DNA of 64,000 nt. It comes from VRUE01 sp963805475. GTDB lineage: Bacteria; Actinomycetota; Thermoleophilia; Solirubrobacterales; 70-9. The stretch's first letter is position 1; each line of letters starts with the position of its first letter. Under the pieces are notes generated by a model. That model had not been told where the DNA came from and did not search any database. It worked only from the letters and a program-made list of their open reading frames with translations. The stretch lies in contig CAWDUO010000001.1 in the NCBI GenBank assembly GCA_963805475.1, positions 162,135 to 226,134 of the forward strand, read 5' to 3'. Position numbers and translations under genes: made by a program. Below, piece after piece: positions 7,337 through 15,545 of the stretch.

Positions 7337-8490
7337 GCCCGGCCGGCGGCGATCGCCTCCCGCTCCTCGCTGCTCGCGAACAGGTAGCGGTCGATCTCGG
7401 CGAGGCCGCCGAGGTCGTGCACGTCCTCGTCCAGATAGGGGACGCGGATCACGCCGCTGGTGCGCAGCTCGCGCGCCAGGTGCTCGATGTTGCGCGCGTC
7501 GCGCTCGGCCAGCGCCTGGTAGTCGGCGAAGTTCTCGCGGACGCGCCGCGCCAGGCCCTCGTCGCCGAGCCGCTCCGCCAGCGCGCCCTCGAGGTCGGCC
7601 GGGTCGCCGTCGCCGCGCAGCCGCTCGGCCGGGTAGTGGACCTTGTTGACGATCACCCCGCCGAAGGGCAGCTTCGCCTCGACCAGCTTGCGGTGGAAGT
7701 AGACCGCCTCGTCGATCGGCTCGCCCTGCGGGCCGCAGACGACGAGGAAGCAGGTGCGGCGGTCGGCGAGCAGGCCGTTGACCCGCTTGGCGCGGGCCTG
7801 GAAGCCGTCGACCATGCCGCTGAAGGCGTTGAAGAACTCGGCCAGGTCGGCGAGCAGGTCGAAGCCGACGATCCGCTTGAAGACCGAGAGCGCGACCGAG
7901 GCGCCCCGCCCCGCCACCCGCGCCGCCAGCCCGGTCGGCTTCATGAAGACGCGCAGCGAGCGGCCTTCGATGAACTGGGTCAGCCGCTTCGGCGCGTCGA
8001 GGAAGTCGAGCGCGTTGCGGGTCGGCGGCGTGTCGAGGACGAGCAGGTCGAAGCGCCCCGAGGTGTGCAGCTCGAACAGCTTCTCCATCGCCATGTACTC
8101 CTGCGAGCCGGCGAGCGCGTTGGAGATCTGCTGGTAGATGCGGTTGTCCAGCACCCGGTCGCGCGCCTCCTCGTCGGGGGCCTGGCGGGCGACGAGCTCG
8201 TCGAAGGTCGCCTTGGCGTCGAGCATCATCGCCCACAGCTCGCCCTTCATCTCGATCCCGTGGCGCTCGAACAGCTCCGGCTCGACGCGGCTCGCCTCGT
8301 TGCCCAGCTCCCGCAGGCCGAGCGAGTCGGCGAGCCGCTTCGCCGGGTCGATCGTCAGCACGCAGACCTTCAGCCCGCGCACCGCCATGCCGAGGGCGAT
8401 CGCCGCCGAGGTGGTCGTCTTGCCGACCCCGCCGGAGCCGGCGCAGACGCAGATGTCCCTGCCCTCGAGCAGCTCGTCGACCGACGGCAT
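7333..8490 (-). CDS. ArsA/GET3-family ATPase (second of a tandem pair)
   Basis: 385 residues, ATG at 8490. It has the deviant Walker A GSGGVGKTTTSAA near residue 18, a switch region (TIDPAKRLADSL) and the Walker B-like DLLVLDTPPTRNALDFLD; these are signatures of the arsenite/tail-anchored-protein ATPase family within the SIMIBI class. Members of this class act as dimers in metalloid export or membrane-protein targeting. No arsB or arsR is nearby, so arsenic transport is not supported. The gene overlaps the preceding homologue by ATGA, so the two are probably made together and may form a heterodimer. The biological role is unknown; tandem copies of this type are common in actinobacteria. Confidence 0.85.
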   Translation of the reverse strand: MPSVDELLEGRDICVCAGSGGVGKTTTSAAIALGMAVRGLKVCVLTIDPAKRLADSLGLRELGNEASRVEPELFERHGIEMKGELWAMMLDAKATFDELVARQAPDEEARDRVLDNRIYQQISNALAGSQEYMAMEKLFELHTSGRFDLLVLDTPPTRNALDFLDAPKRLTQFIEGRSLRVFMKPTGLAARVAGRGASVALSVFKRIVGFDLLADLAEFFNAFSGMVDGFQARAKRVNGLLADRRTCFLVVCGPQGEPIDEAVYFHRKLVEAKLPFGGVIVNKVHYPAERLRGDGDPADLEGALAERLGDEGLARRVRENFADYQALAERDARNIEHLARELRTSGVIRVPYLDEDVHDLGGLAEIDRYLFASSEEREAIAAGRA

Positions 8491-9476
8491 CAGCCGAGCC
8501 TCTTCGCCAGCTCGTGCGCGGCCTCGACGCCCAGCTCGGGCTCGAAGAGGAAGGGCAGCGTCTTGACCGGCGCATGCACGCGGCGCCGCAGGCGGGCGAG
8601 CTGGGCGCGCTGGGAGCGGGCGCGACCGTGCTCGGAGGCGGCGGCGCGGGCGGCGGCGCGCAGCATCCCGTTCTCGCCGCCGGCCAGCTCGGCCAGCCGC
8701 TCGGACTCCTGCTTGGAGAAGCGCTCCGGGTAGAGGCCGTTGAGGTAGACGCGGTCGACCGCGACGCCGACCTCGCCGCGCAGATCCTCCTCCAGCGCCG
8801 CCGACTCGTTGACCGGCATCTCCTCGGGCAGGGCGACGATCGCCGCGCCGGTGTGCTCCTTGTCGGTGACGAGGCGGTCGAGCTGCTGCGCCTGGGCGTG
8901 GATCGGGCCGACGCGGGCGATCGCGGCGAAGGTGCGCGGCGTCTGCAGGAAGCCGACGCCGTGCCCGGTGGCGGGCGCGTCGACGATCACCAGGTCGTAC
9001 TTGCGCCCCCGCTTCACCTTGCGGTCGAGCTGCGCCAGCTCCCAGATCTTGCCGATCGTCACCAGCTCCTTCAGCCCCGGGGTGGCGGCGGCGAGGTAGG
9101 AGAAGATGCGGCTGCGGAAGAGCATGTCGCGCATCGCCCGCACCTTCAGCTGAAGCAGCACGTACTCGCGCATCGCCTCGTCGGGGTCGATCGAGATCGA
9201 CCAGAGGTTCTCCGCCATCTCGACCTCGTGGAAGCCGACTTCGGTGTGGTCGAAGATGCGCGAGGCGTTCTCCTGCGAGGCGACCTCGCAGACGATCGTG
9301 CGCTTTCCCTGCTCGGCGGCGCGCAGGCCGAGCGCGACCGCGACGGTGGTCTTGCCGACTCCCCCCTTGCCGGTCACGAAGACCAACCTCTTGTCGAGCA
9401 GCTCTGGGATCGGGTGATTCGTAGCATTTCCCAGGCCGGGCAGGAAAAGCGGGGACCCCTGCGAATACCCGCGCAA
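8490..9476 (-). CDS. ArsA/GET3-family ATPase (first of a tandem pair)
   Basis: Up to 328 residues if a TTG at 9476 is used; the conserved part begins only around residue 28 (DKRLVFVTGKGGVGKTTVAVALG), so the true start may be further in. It has the deviant Walker A GKGGVGKTT, a Walker B-like DLVIVDAPATGHGVGFL and a C-terminal region with FLFEPELGVEAAHELAKRL. It is paired with a second homologue by a 4-base overlap and is divergent from the parA-like gene: its TTG at 9476 meets the ATG of that gene on the other strand, leaving no intergenic space. That also argues for a start further downstream, so that a promoter can fit. Function beyond ATP-dependent targeting or transport is unknown. Confidence 0.8.
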   Translation of the reverse strand: MRGYSQGSPLFLPGLGNATNHPIPELLDKRLVFVTGKGGVGKTTVAVALGLRAAEQGKRTIVCEVASQENASRIFDHTEVGFHEVEMAENLWSISIDPDEAMREYVLLQLKVRAMRDMLFRSRIFSYLAAATPGLKELVTIGKIWELAQLDRKVKRGRKYDLVIVDAPATGHGVGFLQTPRTFAAIARVGPIHAQAQQLDRLVTDKEHTGAAIVALPEEMPVNESAALEEDLRGEVGVAVDRVYLNGLYPERFSKQESERLAELAGGENGMLRAAARAAASEHGRARSQRAQLARLRRRVHAPVKTLPFLFEPELGVEAAHELAKRLG

Positions 9477-10525
9477 TGGGATTCCTCAGCCGCAAGAGCA
9501 AGACCCTGTCCGAGCCCGAGCCGCAGGCGACCGAGCATCCGATCGTCGAAGAGCTGCGCGAGATGGAGGACGCCGTGCCCGAGCGCAAGCCCGAGCCGGC
9601 CCCTGTCCCGGAGCCGACCGCCGAGGAGGCGGGGGTGGCCGACGTCCTCCGGGAGGGCGACGCTGAAGAGGGGGATGAGCCTGAAAGGTTCTTGCCCAGG
9701 GACCTGCTGGCGCCGCTGCGGAACGACGTCCCGGCCGAGGAGCCGGCGGTCGAGGCGCCGGTCAAGCCCGCCGAGGTGATCGCGTTCGCCAACCAGAAGG
9801 GCGGCGTGGCGAAGACGACGACGACGCTGAACCTGGCGGTGGCCTTCGCCGAGTCCGGGCACCGGGTGCTCTGCGTCGACCTCGACCCGCAGGGCAACCT
9901 GACGATGAGCCAGGGGATCGACCCCGACAAGGTCGAGAAGAGCCTCTACGACGTGCTCGTCGACGACATGCCGATCAGCGAGATCATCCAGCGCCGCGAG
10001 ATCGACATCGCGGTCTCCTCGATCGACCTCGCCGGGGCCGAGATCGCGATGAGCACCAAGATCGGCCGCGAGCGCTCGCTGGAGAAAGCGCTGAAAGAGG
10101 TCGCCGGCGACTACGACTTCGTCTGCATCGACACGCCGCCGAGCCTCGGCCTGCTGACGATCAACGCGCTGACCGCGGCGAGCAAGGTGATCGTCCCTGT
10201 GCAGTGCGAGTATCTCTCGATGCGCGGGCTGGTCCAGCTGCAGAACACGCTGAGGATGATCCAGGAGAACCTCAATCCCGACGTGAAGATCGAGGGCATC
10301 CTGCCGACGATGCTCGACTCGCGCACGGTGCACGCCAAGGAGGCGATCGAGATCCTCGAAGAGAACTTCGGCGACCTCGTCTTCAAATCGCGGATCCGCA
10401 AGGCGATCAAGTTCGCCGAGGCGCCCGTCAAAGGGTCCAGCGTGCTCAAGTACGACCCGCAGGGCAGCGCCGCGGGCTACTATCGAGCCTTGGCCGAGGA
10501 GGTTCTGGCAGATGAGCCGGCGTAA
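9476..10525 (+). CDS. ParA/Soj-family ATPase with a Pro/Glu-rich N-terminal extension
   Basis: 349 residues. The first ~100 are disordered and rich in Pro and Glu. The ParA domain follows: deviant Walker A KGGVAKTTTT near residue 107, Walker A' DLDPQGNLTMS, Walker B FVCIDTPPSLG and the conserved MLDSRTVHAKE segment. ParA proteins form ATP-dependent dimers on DNA or membranes and position chromosomes, plasmids or protein clusters. No parB follows; instead the stop overlaps ftsZ by 14 bases, so this copy more likely acts in division-site placement or polar positioning than in classical chromosome partition. That is inference from context. Confidence 0.85.
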   Translation: MGFLSRKSKTLSEPEPQATEHPIVEELREMEDAVPERKPEPAPVPEPTAEEAGVADVLREGDAEEGDEPERFLPRDLLAPLRNDVPAEEPAVEAPVKPAEVIAFANQKGGVAKTTTTLNLAVAFAESGHRVLCVDLDPQGNLTMSQGIDPDKVEKSLYDVLVDDMPISEIIQRREIDIAVSSIDLAGAEIAMSTKIGRERSLEKALKEVAGDYDFVCIDTPPSLGLLTINALTAASKVIVPVQCEYLSMRGLVQLQNTLRMIQENLNPDVKIEGILPTMLDSRTVHAKEAIEILEENFGDLVFKSRIRKAIKFAEAPVKGSSVLKYDPQGSAAGYYRALAEEVLADEPA

Positions 10526-11879
10526 GCGGGCGAGCATGCGGGAAGGGCCGCTCTCCGAGCTGTTCCGCAGCACTTCGGACGAGGACGCGCAGCCGGCGGG
10601 TCCTGTCGCGGGGGATGATCCCTCCCCCTCGCAGGCTACGGGGGAGGAACCAACCCCCACGCCACCCGCCGGAGAGGCGCCGGTGGAGAAGGCCGAGTCA
10701 GCGCCCGAGCGGCTGAAGCGAGTTTTCTCGGAGGAGCCGGCCCCGAGGGTGGAGAGAGCAGCTGAGACTCCGCGGTATGGGCGCGAGGAACCGGAGTACG
10801 AGCCGCCCGGCTCGGGCGAGCCGCACCAACCGGTGATCCGGGTCGTCGGCGTCGGCGGCGCCGGGGTCAACGCGGTCAACCGGATGGTCGACGCGAGCGT
10901 GCCCGGGGTCGAGTTCATGGCCGTCAACACCGATCTCCAGTCGCTCCAGCTCTGCGTCGCCGACGTCACGGTGCACATCGGCGACGAGCGGACGCGCGGC
11001 CTCGGCGCCGGCGCCGACCCCGAGGTCGGCCACGACTCCGCCTTCTCCGAGCAGGACAAGATCAAGCGCCTGCTCAAGGGCTCCGACATGGTCTTCGTCG
11101 CCGCCGGCGCCGGCGGCGGCACGGGATCCGGCGCCGCCCCGGTCGTCGCCCGCCTCGCCCGCGAGGTCGGCGCGCTCACCGTGGGCATCGTCACCAAGCC
11201 GTTCAGCTTCGAGGGCTCGCGCCGCGGTAAGCAGGCGGCGCGCGGGATCGAGGAGCTGGCCGCCGCGGTCGACACGCTGATCGTCGTCCCCAACGACCGG
11301 CTGCTCGAGGTGCTCGACGAACAGACCTCGATGGTCGACGCCTTCCAGGTCGCCGACGACGTGCTGCGCCAGGGCGTGCAGGGGATCTCCGACCTCGTCA
11401 CCCTGCCGGCGCTGATCAACCTCGACTTCGCCGACGTGCGCACGATCATGTCCGAGGCCGGCCGGGCGCTGCTCGGGATCGGCATGGGCTCGGGCGAGGG
11501 CCGCGGCGTGCTCGCCGCCGAGAAAGCGATCTCCTCGCCGCTGCTGGAGACCTCGATGGAGGGCGCGCGGGCGATCCTGCTCTCGATCACCGGCGGTCCC
11601 GACCTCTCGCTGGTCGAAGTCAGCGAGGCGGCGAAGCTGGTCGGCGAGGCGGCCCACCCCGACGCCAACATCATCTTCGGCGCCAACATCGACGAGGACT
11701 TGGGCGACCAGATCTGGGTCACTGTCGTCGCCACCCGCTTCGACGGACAGCCGGCGCCGCGCCGCGCCGCCGAGCCGACGATCCGCCGCACCGGGGACGC
11801 CGGCCGCGGCCGCGCGCCGCGCAACGAGAAGGCCGGCGAGCTCAGCTCGCTGGACGTGCCTGAGTTCCTACCCGGCTGA
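10512..11879 (+). CDS. ftsZ: Cell division protein FtsZ with a long N-terminal extension
   Basis: 455 residues. The tubulin-like GTPase starts only around residue 105 (IRVVGVGGAGVNAVNRM), after a ~104-residue Pro/Glu/Ala-rich extension that carries a palindromic element. The GTP-binding tubulin signature GAGGGTGSGAAP and the T7 loop NLDFADVRTIM are intact, so polymerisation and GTP hydrolysis are expected. The C-terminal peptide DVPEFLPG matches the FtsZ tail that binds partners such as FtsA, SepF or ZipA. FtsZ normally starts within 10-15 residues of the first strand, so the extension is unusual. The gene is outside a dcw cluster and overlaps a ParA-like ATPase gene by 14 bases, which suggests joint expression. 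Confidence 0.93.
   Translation: MSRRKRASMREGPLSELFRSTSDEDAQPAGPVAGDDPSPSQATGEEPTPTPPAGEAPVEKAESAPERLKRVFSEEPAPRVERAAETPRYGREEPEYEPPGSGEPHQPVIRVVGVGGAGVNAVNRMVDASVPGVEFMAVNTDLQSLQLCVADVTVHIGDERTRGLGAGADPEVGHDSAFSEQDKIKRLLKGSDMVFVAAGAGGGTGSGAAPVVARLAREVGALTVGIVTKPFSFEGSRRGKQAARGIEELAAAVDTLIVVPNDRLLEVLDEQTSMVDAFQVADDVLRQGVQGISDLVTLPALINLDFADVRTIMSEAGRALLGIGMGSGEGRGVLAAEKAISSPLLETSMEGARAILLSITGGPDLSLVEVSEAAKLVGEAAHPDANIIFGANIDEDLGDQIWVTVVATRFDGQPAPRRAAEPTIRRTGDAGRGRAPRNEKAGELSSLDVPEFLPG
10593..10672. repeat. Nested palindromic element inside the ftsZ N-terminal extension
   Basis: Outer arms CCGGCGGGT (10593-10601) and ACCCGCCGG (10664-10672) and inner arms CCTCCCCC (10621-10628) and GGGGGAGG (10640-10647) are each perfect; the stretches between them pair partly. 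The loop is TCGCAGGCTAC apart from a leading T. It encodes about residues 27-54 of FtsZ, within the disordered extension, and keeps the frame. Confidence 0.65.
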
Positions 11880-11889
11880 CGCGCGCCCG

Positions 11890-13479
11890 ATGAGCGGCGT
11901 CGTCGCGGCGGGGCACCCCCTCACCGCCGAGGCGGGGGCCGAGGCGCTGCGCGGGGGCGGCAACGCGGTCGACGCGGCGATTGCGGCCGTTCTCACCTCG
12001 TTTGCCGTCGAGAGCCCGCTGACCGGCTTCGGGGCGGGCGGGTTCATGATGGTCAGCGGCCCTGGAATTCACCCGACCCCCTCCGACCGCGGGAACTCGG
12101 TCACGTCCATATCTGATTCTCGTGACCGAGTGGGAGCAGAGGAGGGGGTCGGAACTGTATTAATCGATTTCTTTGTGGCGGCGCCCGGGAAGGACGGGAC
12201 CGAGCGGGGGATCGAGCTCGTGCCGGTGCCGGTCCACTTCGACGCCGAGACGGTGCAGACGTTCTACGTCGGGCCGGCCTCGTGCGGAGTTCCGGGGACG
12301 GCGGCGGGGCTGGAGCTGGCGCTGCGGCGCTTCGGCACGATGCCGCTCGGCGAGCTGGCGCGCGCCGGCGTGCGGCTGGCCCGCGAGGGCGCCCCGGTCA
12401 ACGCGATCCAGGCCTACATCCTCGAGATCCTCTGGCCGATCCACGAGCGCCTGCCGGGCACGCGCGACCTCTACGCGCCGCGGGGGCGGCCGCTGGGCGA
12501 GGGCGACGTCTTCCGCTTCGGCGAGCTGGCCGAGGCGCTGGAGCGTTTCGCCGCCGAGGGCGCCGAGCCCTTCTACCGCGGCGAGGTCGCGGCGGCGCTG
12601 GCCGGCCACGTGCGCGAGCACGGCGGCACGCTCGGGCCGACCGACCTGGCGGCGTACGAGGCGATCGAGCGCCGCCCGATCCGCGTCCCCTTCCGCGGCG
12701 CCGAGGTGCTGACCAACCCGCCGCCCTCCTCCGGCGGGATCCTGATCGCCTACTCGCTCGCCCTGCTCGAGCGGCTCGGCGGGCGCAGCGGCCCCGAGCA
12801 GCTCGTCGCCGCGCTGGGCGCCGCCAACGAGGCGCGCGGCGAGGAGTTCGCCGCGGGGCTCTACGGCGCCGACCTGGAGGCGACGCTGCTCGACCCGCGG
12901 CGGCTCGACCTGCGCGCCGGCGAGCTGCTCGGCTCGACCACCCACATCGCCGCGCTCGACGGGGAGGGGATGTGCGCCAGCGTCACCTGCTCGAACGGCT
13001 CGGGCTCGGGCGTGCTCGTCCCGGGGACGGGGGTGATCCTCAACAACATGCTCGGCGAGGAGGACCTCAACCCGCTCGGCTTCCACGCGATCGCGCCGGG
13101 GCGGCGGGTGCCCTCGATGATGGCGCCGACGGTGGTGCGCCGCGACGGCGAGATCGAGCTCGGCCTCGGCAGCGCCGGCTCCAACCGGATCCGCTCGGCG
13201 ATCGTGCAGACCGTGGTGCGCGCGGTCGAGCAGGGGATGCCCGCGGGCGAGGCGGTGCGGGCGCCGCGCCTGCACGTCGAGCAGGGGATCGTCCAGGCCG
13301 AGCCGGGGATCGACGAGGCCGCGCTGGCGCGGATCGAGGCGCGCGGCGTCCCCGTCCTGCGCCGTCCGCGGCTCAATCTCTTCTTCGGCGGCGTGCAGGC
13401 GGTCGCCCCCGACCCGGCCGGCGGCGAGCCGAGCGGCGGCGGCGATCCGCGCCGCGGCGGTAGCGTTGCGCTCGCATGA
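11890..13479 (+). CDS. ggt: Gamma-glutamyltransferase family protein with a palindromic insertion
   Basis: 529 residues, an Ntn-hydrolase-type enzyme that transfers or hydrolyses gamma-glutamyl groups (glutathione and related compounds) after self-cleavage. The N-terminal motif EALRGGGNAVDAAIAA and the mid-region NPPPSSGGILIAYSLALLE are typical. The processing site and nucleophile are the Thr in GSTTHIAALDGEGMCASVT near residue 350, followed by NNMLGEEDLNP and PSMMAPTVV. Residues about 61-88 are foreign to the family and are encoded by a hairpin element (12073-12152) between GFGAGGFMMVSG and VLIDFFVAAPGK, which are normally almost adjacent. No signal peptide is seen, so a cytoplasmic or acylase-like role is possible. 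It overlaps the next gene by 4 bases. Confidence 0.88.
   Translation: MSGVVAAGHPLTAEAGAEALRGGGNAVDAAIAAVLTSFAVESPLTGFGAGGFMMVSGPGIHPTPSDRGNSVTSISDSRDRVGAEEGVGTVLIDFFVAAPGKDGTERGIELVPVPVHFDAETVQTFYVGPASCGVPGTAAGLELALRRFGTMPLGELARAGVRLAREGAPVNAIQAYILEILWPIHERLPGTRDLYAPRGRPLGEGDVFRFGELAEALERFAAEGAEPFYRGEVAAALAGHVREHGGTLGPTDLAAYEAIERRPIRVPFRGAEVLTNPPPSSGGILIAYSLALLERLGGRSGPEQLVAALGAANEARGEEFAAGLYGADLEATLLDPRRLDLRAGELLGSTTHIAALDGEGMCASVTCSNGSGSGVLVPGTGVILNNMLGEEDLNPLGFHAIAPGRRVPSMMAPTVVRRDGEIELGLGSAGSNRIRSAIVQTVVRAVEQGMPAGEAVRAPRLHVEQGIVQAEPGIDEAALARIEARGVPVLRRPRLNLFFGGVQAVAPDPAGGEPSGGGDPRRGGSVALA
12073..12152. repeat. Palindromic element inside ggt, loop with TCTGATTC
   Basis: Outer arms CCGACCCCCTCC (12073-12084) and GGAGGGGGTCGG (12141-12152), and inner arms ACTCGGTCACG (12095-12105) and CGTGACCGAGT (12121-12131), are perfect. 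The 15-base loop holds TCTGATTC (12112-12119). The element adds roughly 27 residues to GGT without shifting the frame. Confidence 0.88.
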
Positions 13480-14591
13480 CGATCGACTTCGAGGCTGAGG
13501 GGCTGCTCGCCGGCACCGCGGGCGCGGCGCGCGAGGCGCGGCGCGAGCTGCTCGAGCGGCTGGCCGGCGAAGGCGTGCCGCTGGCCGAGCTGCGCGAGGC
13601 GGTCGAGGGCGGGCGGCTGGCGCTCTTGCCGGTGGAGCGGGCGATCGCCGGCGACGGCGCCCGCTACACGCCGCGCGAGGTCGCCGAGCTGGTCGGCCTC
13701 GATCTCGAGATCCTGCAGCGCACCAGCGCGGCGCTCGGCGTCCCCTACCCCGACCCCGACGAGCGCGCCGTGACCGAGGTCGACCTGGAGGCCGCGAAAC
13801 GGGTGAAAGCCTTCTACGACGCCGGCCTGCCAGAAGAGGGGATGCTGCAGGTGGCGCGCACGGTCGGCATGGCGACGGCGCGGATCGCCGAGGCCAACCG
13901 CGACCTGGTGACGAAAACCCTGATGCAGCCGGGCGACAGCGAGCGCGACCTGGCGCTGCGCTTCGCCGCCGCCGCCGAGCAGATGCTGCCGGTCTTCGAG
14001 CCGACCCTCACGTACGCCTTCCGCGCCCACATGCTCGAGCAGATCCGCCGCGACGTGATCGGCGCCGCCGACCTCGCCGCCGGCGAGCTCGGCGCCGGCC
14101 CCGAGGTCGCCGTCTGCTTCGCCGACCTGGTCGGCTTCACCAAGCTCGGCGAGCAGGTCGAGACCGAAGAGCTCGGCCTGATCGCCGGCCGTCTCGACGA
14201 GCTGGCCACGGCGGTGGCCGAATCGCCGGTGCGGCTGGTCAAGCTGATCGGCGACGCGGCGATGCTCGTCTCCACCGACGCGGCGGCGATGGTCGAGGCG
14301 GCGCTGCGCATGGTCGAGGCCGCCGACGAAGAAGGCGACGAGTTCCCGCGCCTGCGCGCCGGCATCGCCCACGGCTCGGTCCACGTCCAGGCCGGCGACT
14401 ACTACGGCCGCCCGGTCAACCTCGCCAGCCGCCTGACCGCGATCGCCAAGCCGGGCAGCGTGCTGATCGACGCGGCCGCGAAGCAGGCGGCCGGCGAGCG
14501 CTTCGAGTACTCCTTCGCCGGCGAGAAACGGCTCAAGGGCTTCGACCAGCGCGCCACGCTCTACCGCGCCCGCCGCCCTGAGGACGCCTAG
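13476..14591 (+). CDS. Class III adenylate/guanylate cyclase with N-terminal regulatory domain
   Basis: 371 residues. Residues 1-190 are helical and resemble the autoinhibitory N-terminal domain of mycobacterial Rv1264-type cyclases, including a MerR-like stretch (YTPREVAELVGLDLEILQRTSAALG). The catalytic domain starts near residue 205: the first metal Asp in CFADLVGFTKLGE, the second in VKLIGDAAML, and the transition-state Asn/Arg in GRPVNLASRL. Substrate preference (ATP over GTP) cannot be fixed by eye; Rv1264-like proteins make cAMP. No membrane segment is present, so the protein is cytosolic. It is coupled to ggt by ATGA. A CRP-like site upstream of the ATP synthase operon in this window would fit cAMP signalling. 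Confidence 0.85.
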   Translation: MTIDFEAEGLLAGTAGAAREARRELLERLAGEGVPLAELREAVEGGRLALLPVERAIAGDGARYTPREVAELVGLDLEILQRTSAALGVPYPDPDERAVTEVDLEAAKRVKAFYDAGLPEEGMLQVARTVGMATARIAEANRDLVTKTLMQPGDSERDLALRFAAAAEQMLPVFEPTLTYAFRAHMLEQIRRDVIGAADLAAGELGAGPEVAVCFADLVGFTKLGEQVETEELGLIAGRLDELATAVAESPVRLVKLIGDAAMLVSTDAAAMVEAALRMVEAADEEGDEFPRLRAGIAHGSVHVQAGDYYGRPVNLASRLTAIAKPGSVLIDAAAKQAAGERFEYSFAGEKRLKGFDQRATLYRARRPEDA

Positions 14592-14597
14592 CGGCGC

Positions 14598-15518
14598 TCA
14601 GCCCGGCTTGCGGGCGGAGAGGACCAGGTTGTAGAAGAGCTCGGCGGGCAGGTGGGGCTCGAGCAGGCGGGTGTCGACCTTCTGCAGGGCGATGTAGCTG
14701 TTGAAGGCAAAGCGGCGCCAGGCCCAGGAGACCGAGTCGGGCTCGGCGCTGGACTCGACCGTGCGCAGGCCCCAGCCCCAAGCGTTGGCGAGCAGCTCCT
14801 CGCCGCCGACGCGGCGACGCTCGAAGCCGCTTGCGTCGAGTCTGCGACGCAGGTCGGCGGGGGCGAAGGCGTGGACGTCGACCTCGCCCTCCAGCGCGTG
14901 GCCGTGCGAGAGATCGGCCTCGGCGACGGCGCGCGGGCTGGCGCCGACCAGGCGCCGCCAGGCGGGGGCGGCGAGCATCCCGGCGCGCTTCGGCGCCGCG
15001 GCGAGCCGGTCGCCGTAGCGCGAGGGCTCGCCGCAGAAGGCGATCGCGCCGCCCGGGCGCAGCACGCGCTTGAACTCGGCGAAGGCGCGGTCCAGGTCCG
15101 GGATGTGGTGGAGGACGGCGTGGCCGAAGACGAGATCGAAGCTCTCGTCGGCGAAGGGCAGCCGCTCGGCCTCGGTCTCGAGCGTCTCCACGTCGTCCAG
15201 GCCGAGCGCCTCGGCGGTCGCGGCGAGGCGCCGCAGCATCCCCGGCGAGATGTCGGTCGCCGTCAGCCGCTCGATCGTCCCCATCTGGAGCAGGTTGAGC
15301 GAGAAGTAGCCGGTGCCGGAGCCGATCTCGAGCGCGTCGGGGAAGCGCTCGCCGTCGAGTCCCCCGAGCGCCTTCTCCAGCTTGCCGCGGACCTGCTTCT
15401 GGCCGGTGGCGCCGAAGTCGATGCCCCACTTGGCGTCGTATTCCTCGGCCGCCGCGTCGTGGTAGCGCGTGTTGACGTCCTTGATGTGGTCCGGCGTGGC
15501 CGTGGGCGAGGCTGGCAT
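14598..15518 (-). CDS. Class I SAM-dependent methyltransferase
   Basis: 306 residues from the ATG at 15518 (MPASPTATPDHIKDVNTRYHDAAAEEYDAKWG). The Rossmann-like methyltransferase fold is shown by motif I ALEIGSGTGYFSLNLLQ near residue 63, the acidic end of beta-2 (ATDISPGML), motif II/III (FDLVFGHAVLHHIPD) and LRPGGAIAFCGEP. The C-terminal 120 residues are variable and may bind the substrate. It is divergent from another methyltransferase gene, 27 bases away, so a shared promoter region is likely. The substrate is unknown; UbiE/sterol-type enzymes have similar motifs. Confidence 0.82.
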   Translation of the reverse strand: MPASPTATPDHIKDVNTRYHDAAAEEYDAKWGIDFGATGQKQVRGKLEKALGGLDGERFPDALEIGSGTGYFSLNLLQMGTIERLTATDISPGMLRRLAATAEALGLDDVETLETEAERLPFADESFDLVFGHAVLHHIPDLDRAFAEFKRVLRPGGAIAFCGEPSRYGDRLAAAPKRAGMLAAPAWRRLVGASPRAVAEADLSHGHALEGEVDVHAFAPADLRRRLDASGFERRRVGGEELLANAWGWGLRTVESSAEPDSVSWAWRRFAFNSYIALQKVDTRLLEPHLPAELFYNLVLSARKPG

Positions 15519-15545
15519 CGGCCCGGGAACAATACGGTGCCGATC

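Noticed and set aside
7333..9476. Arsenic resistance operon
   Set aside because: ArsA-like motifs are present, but there is no arsB/acr3, arsR or arsC, and such ATPases are often unrelated to arsenic in actinobacteria.
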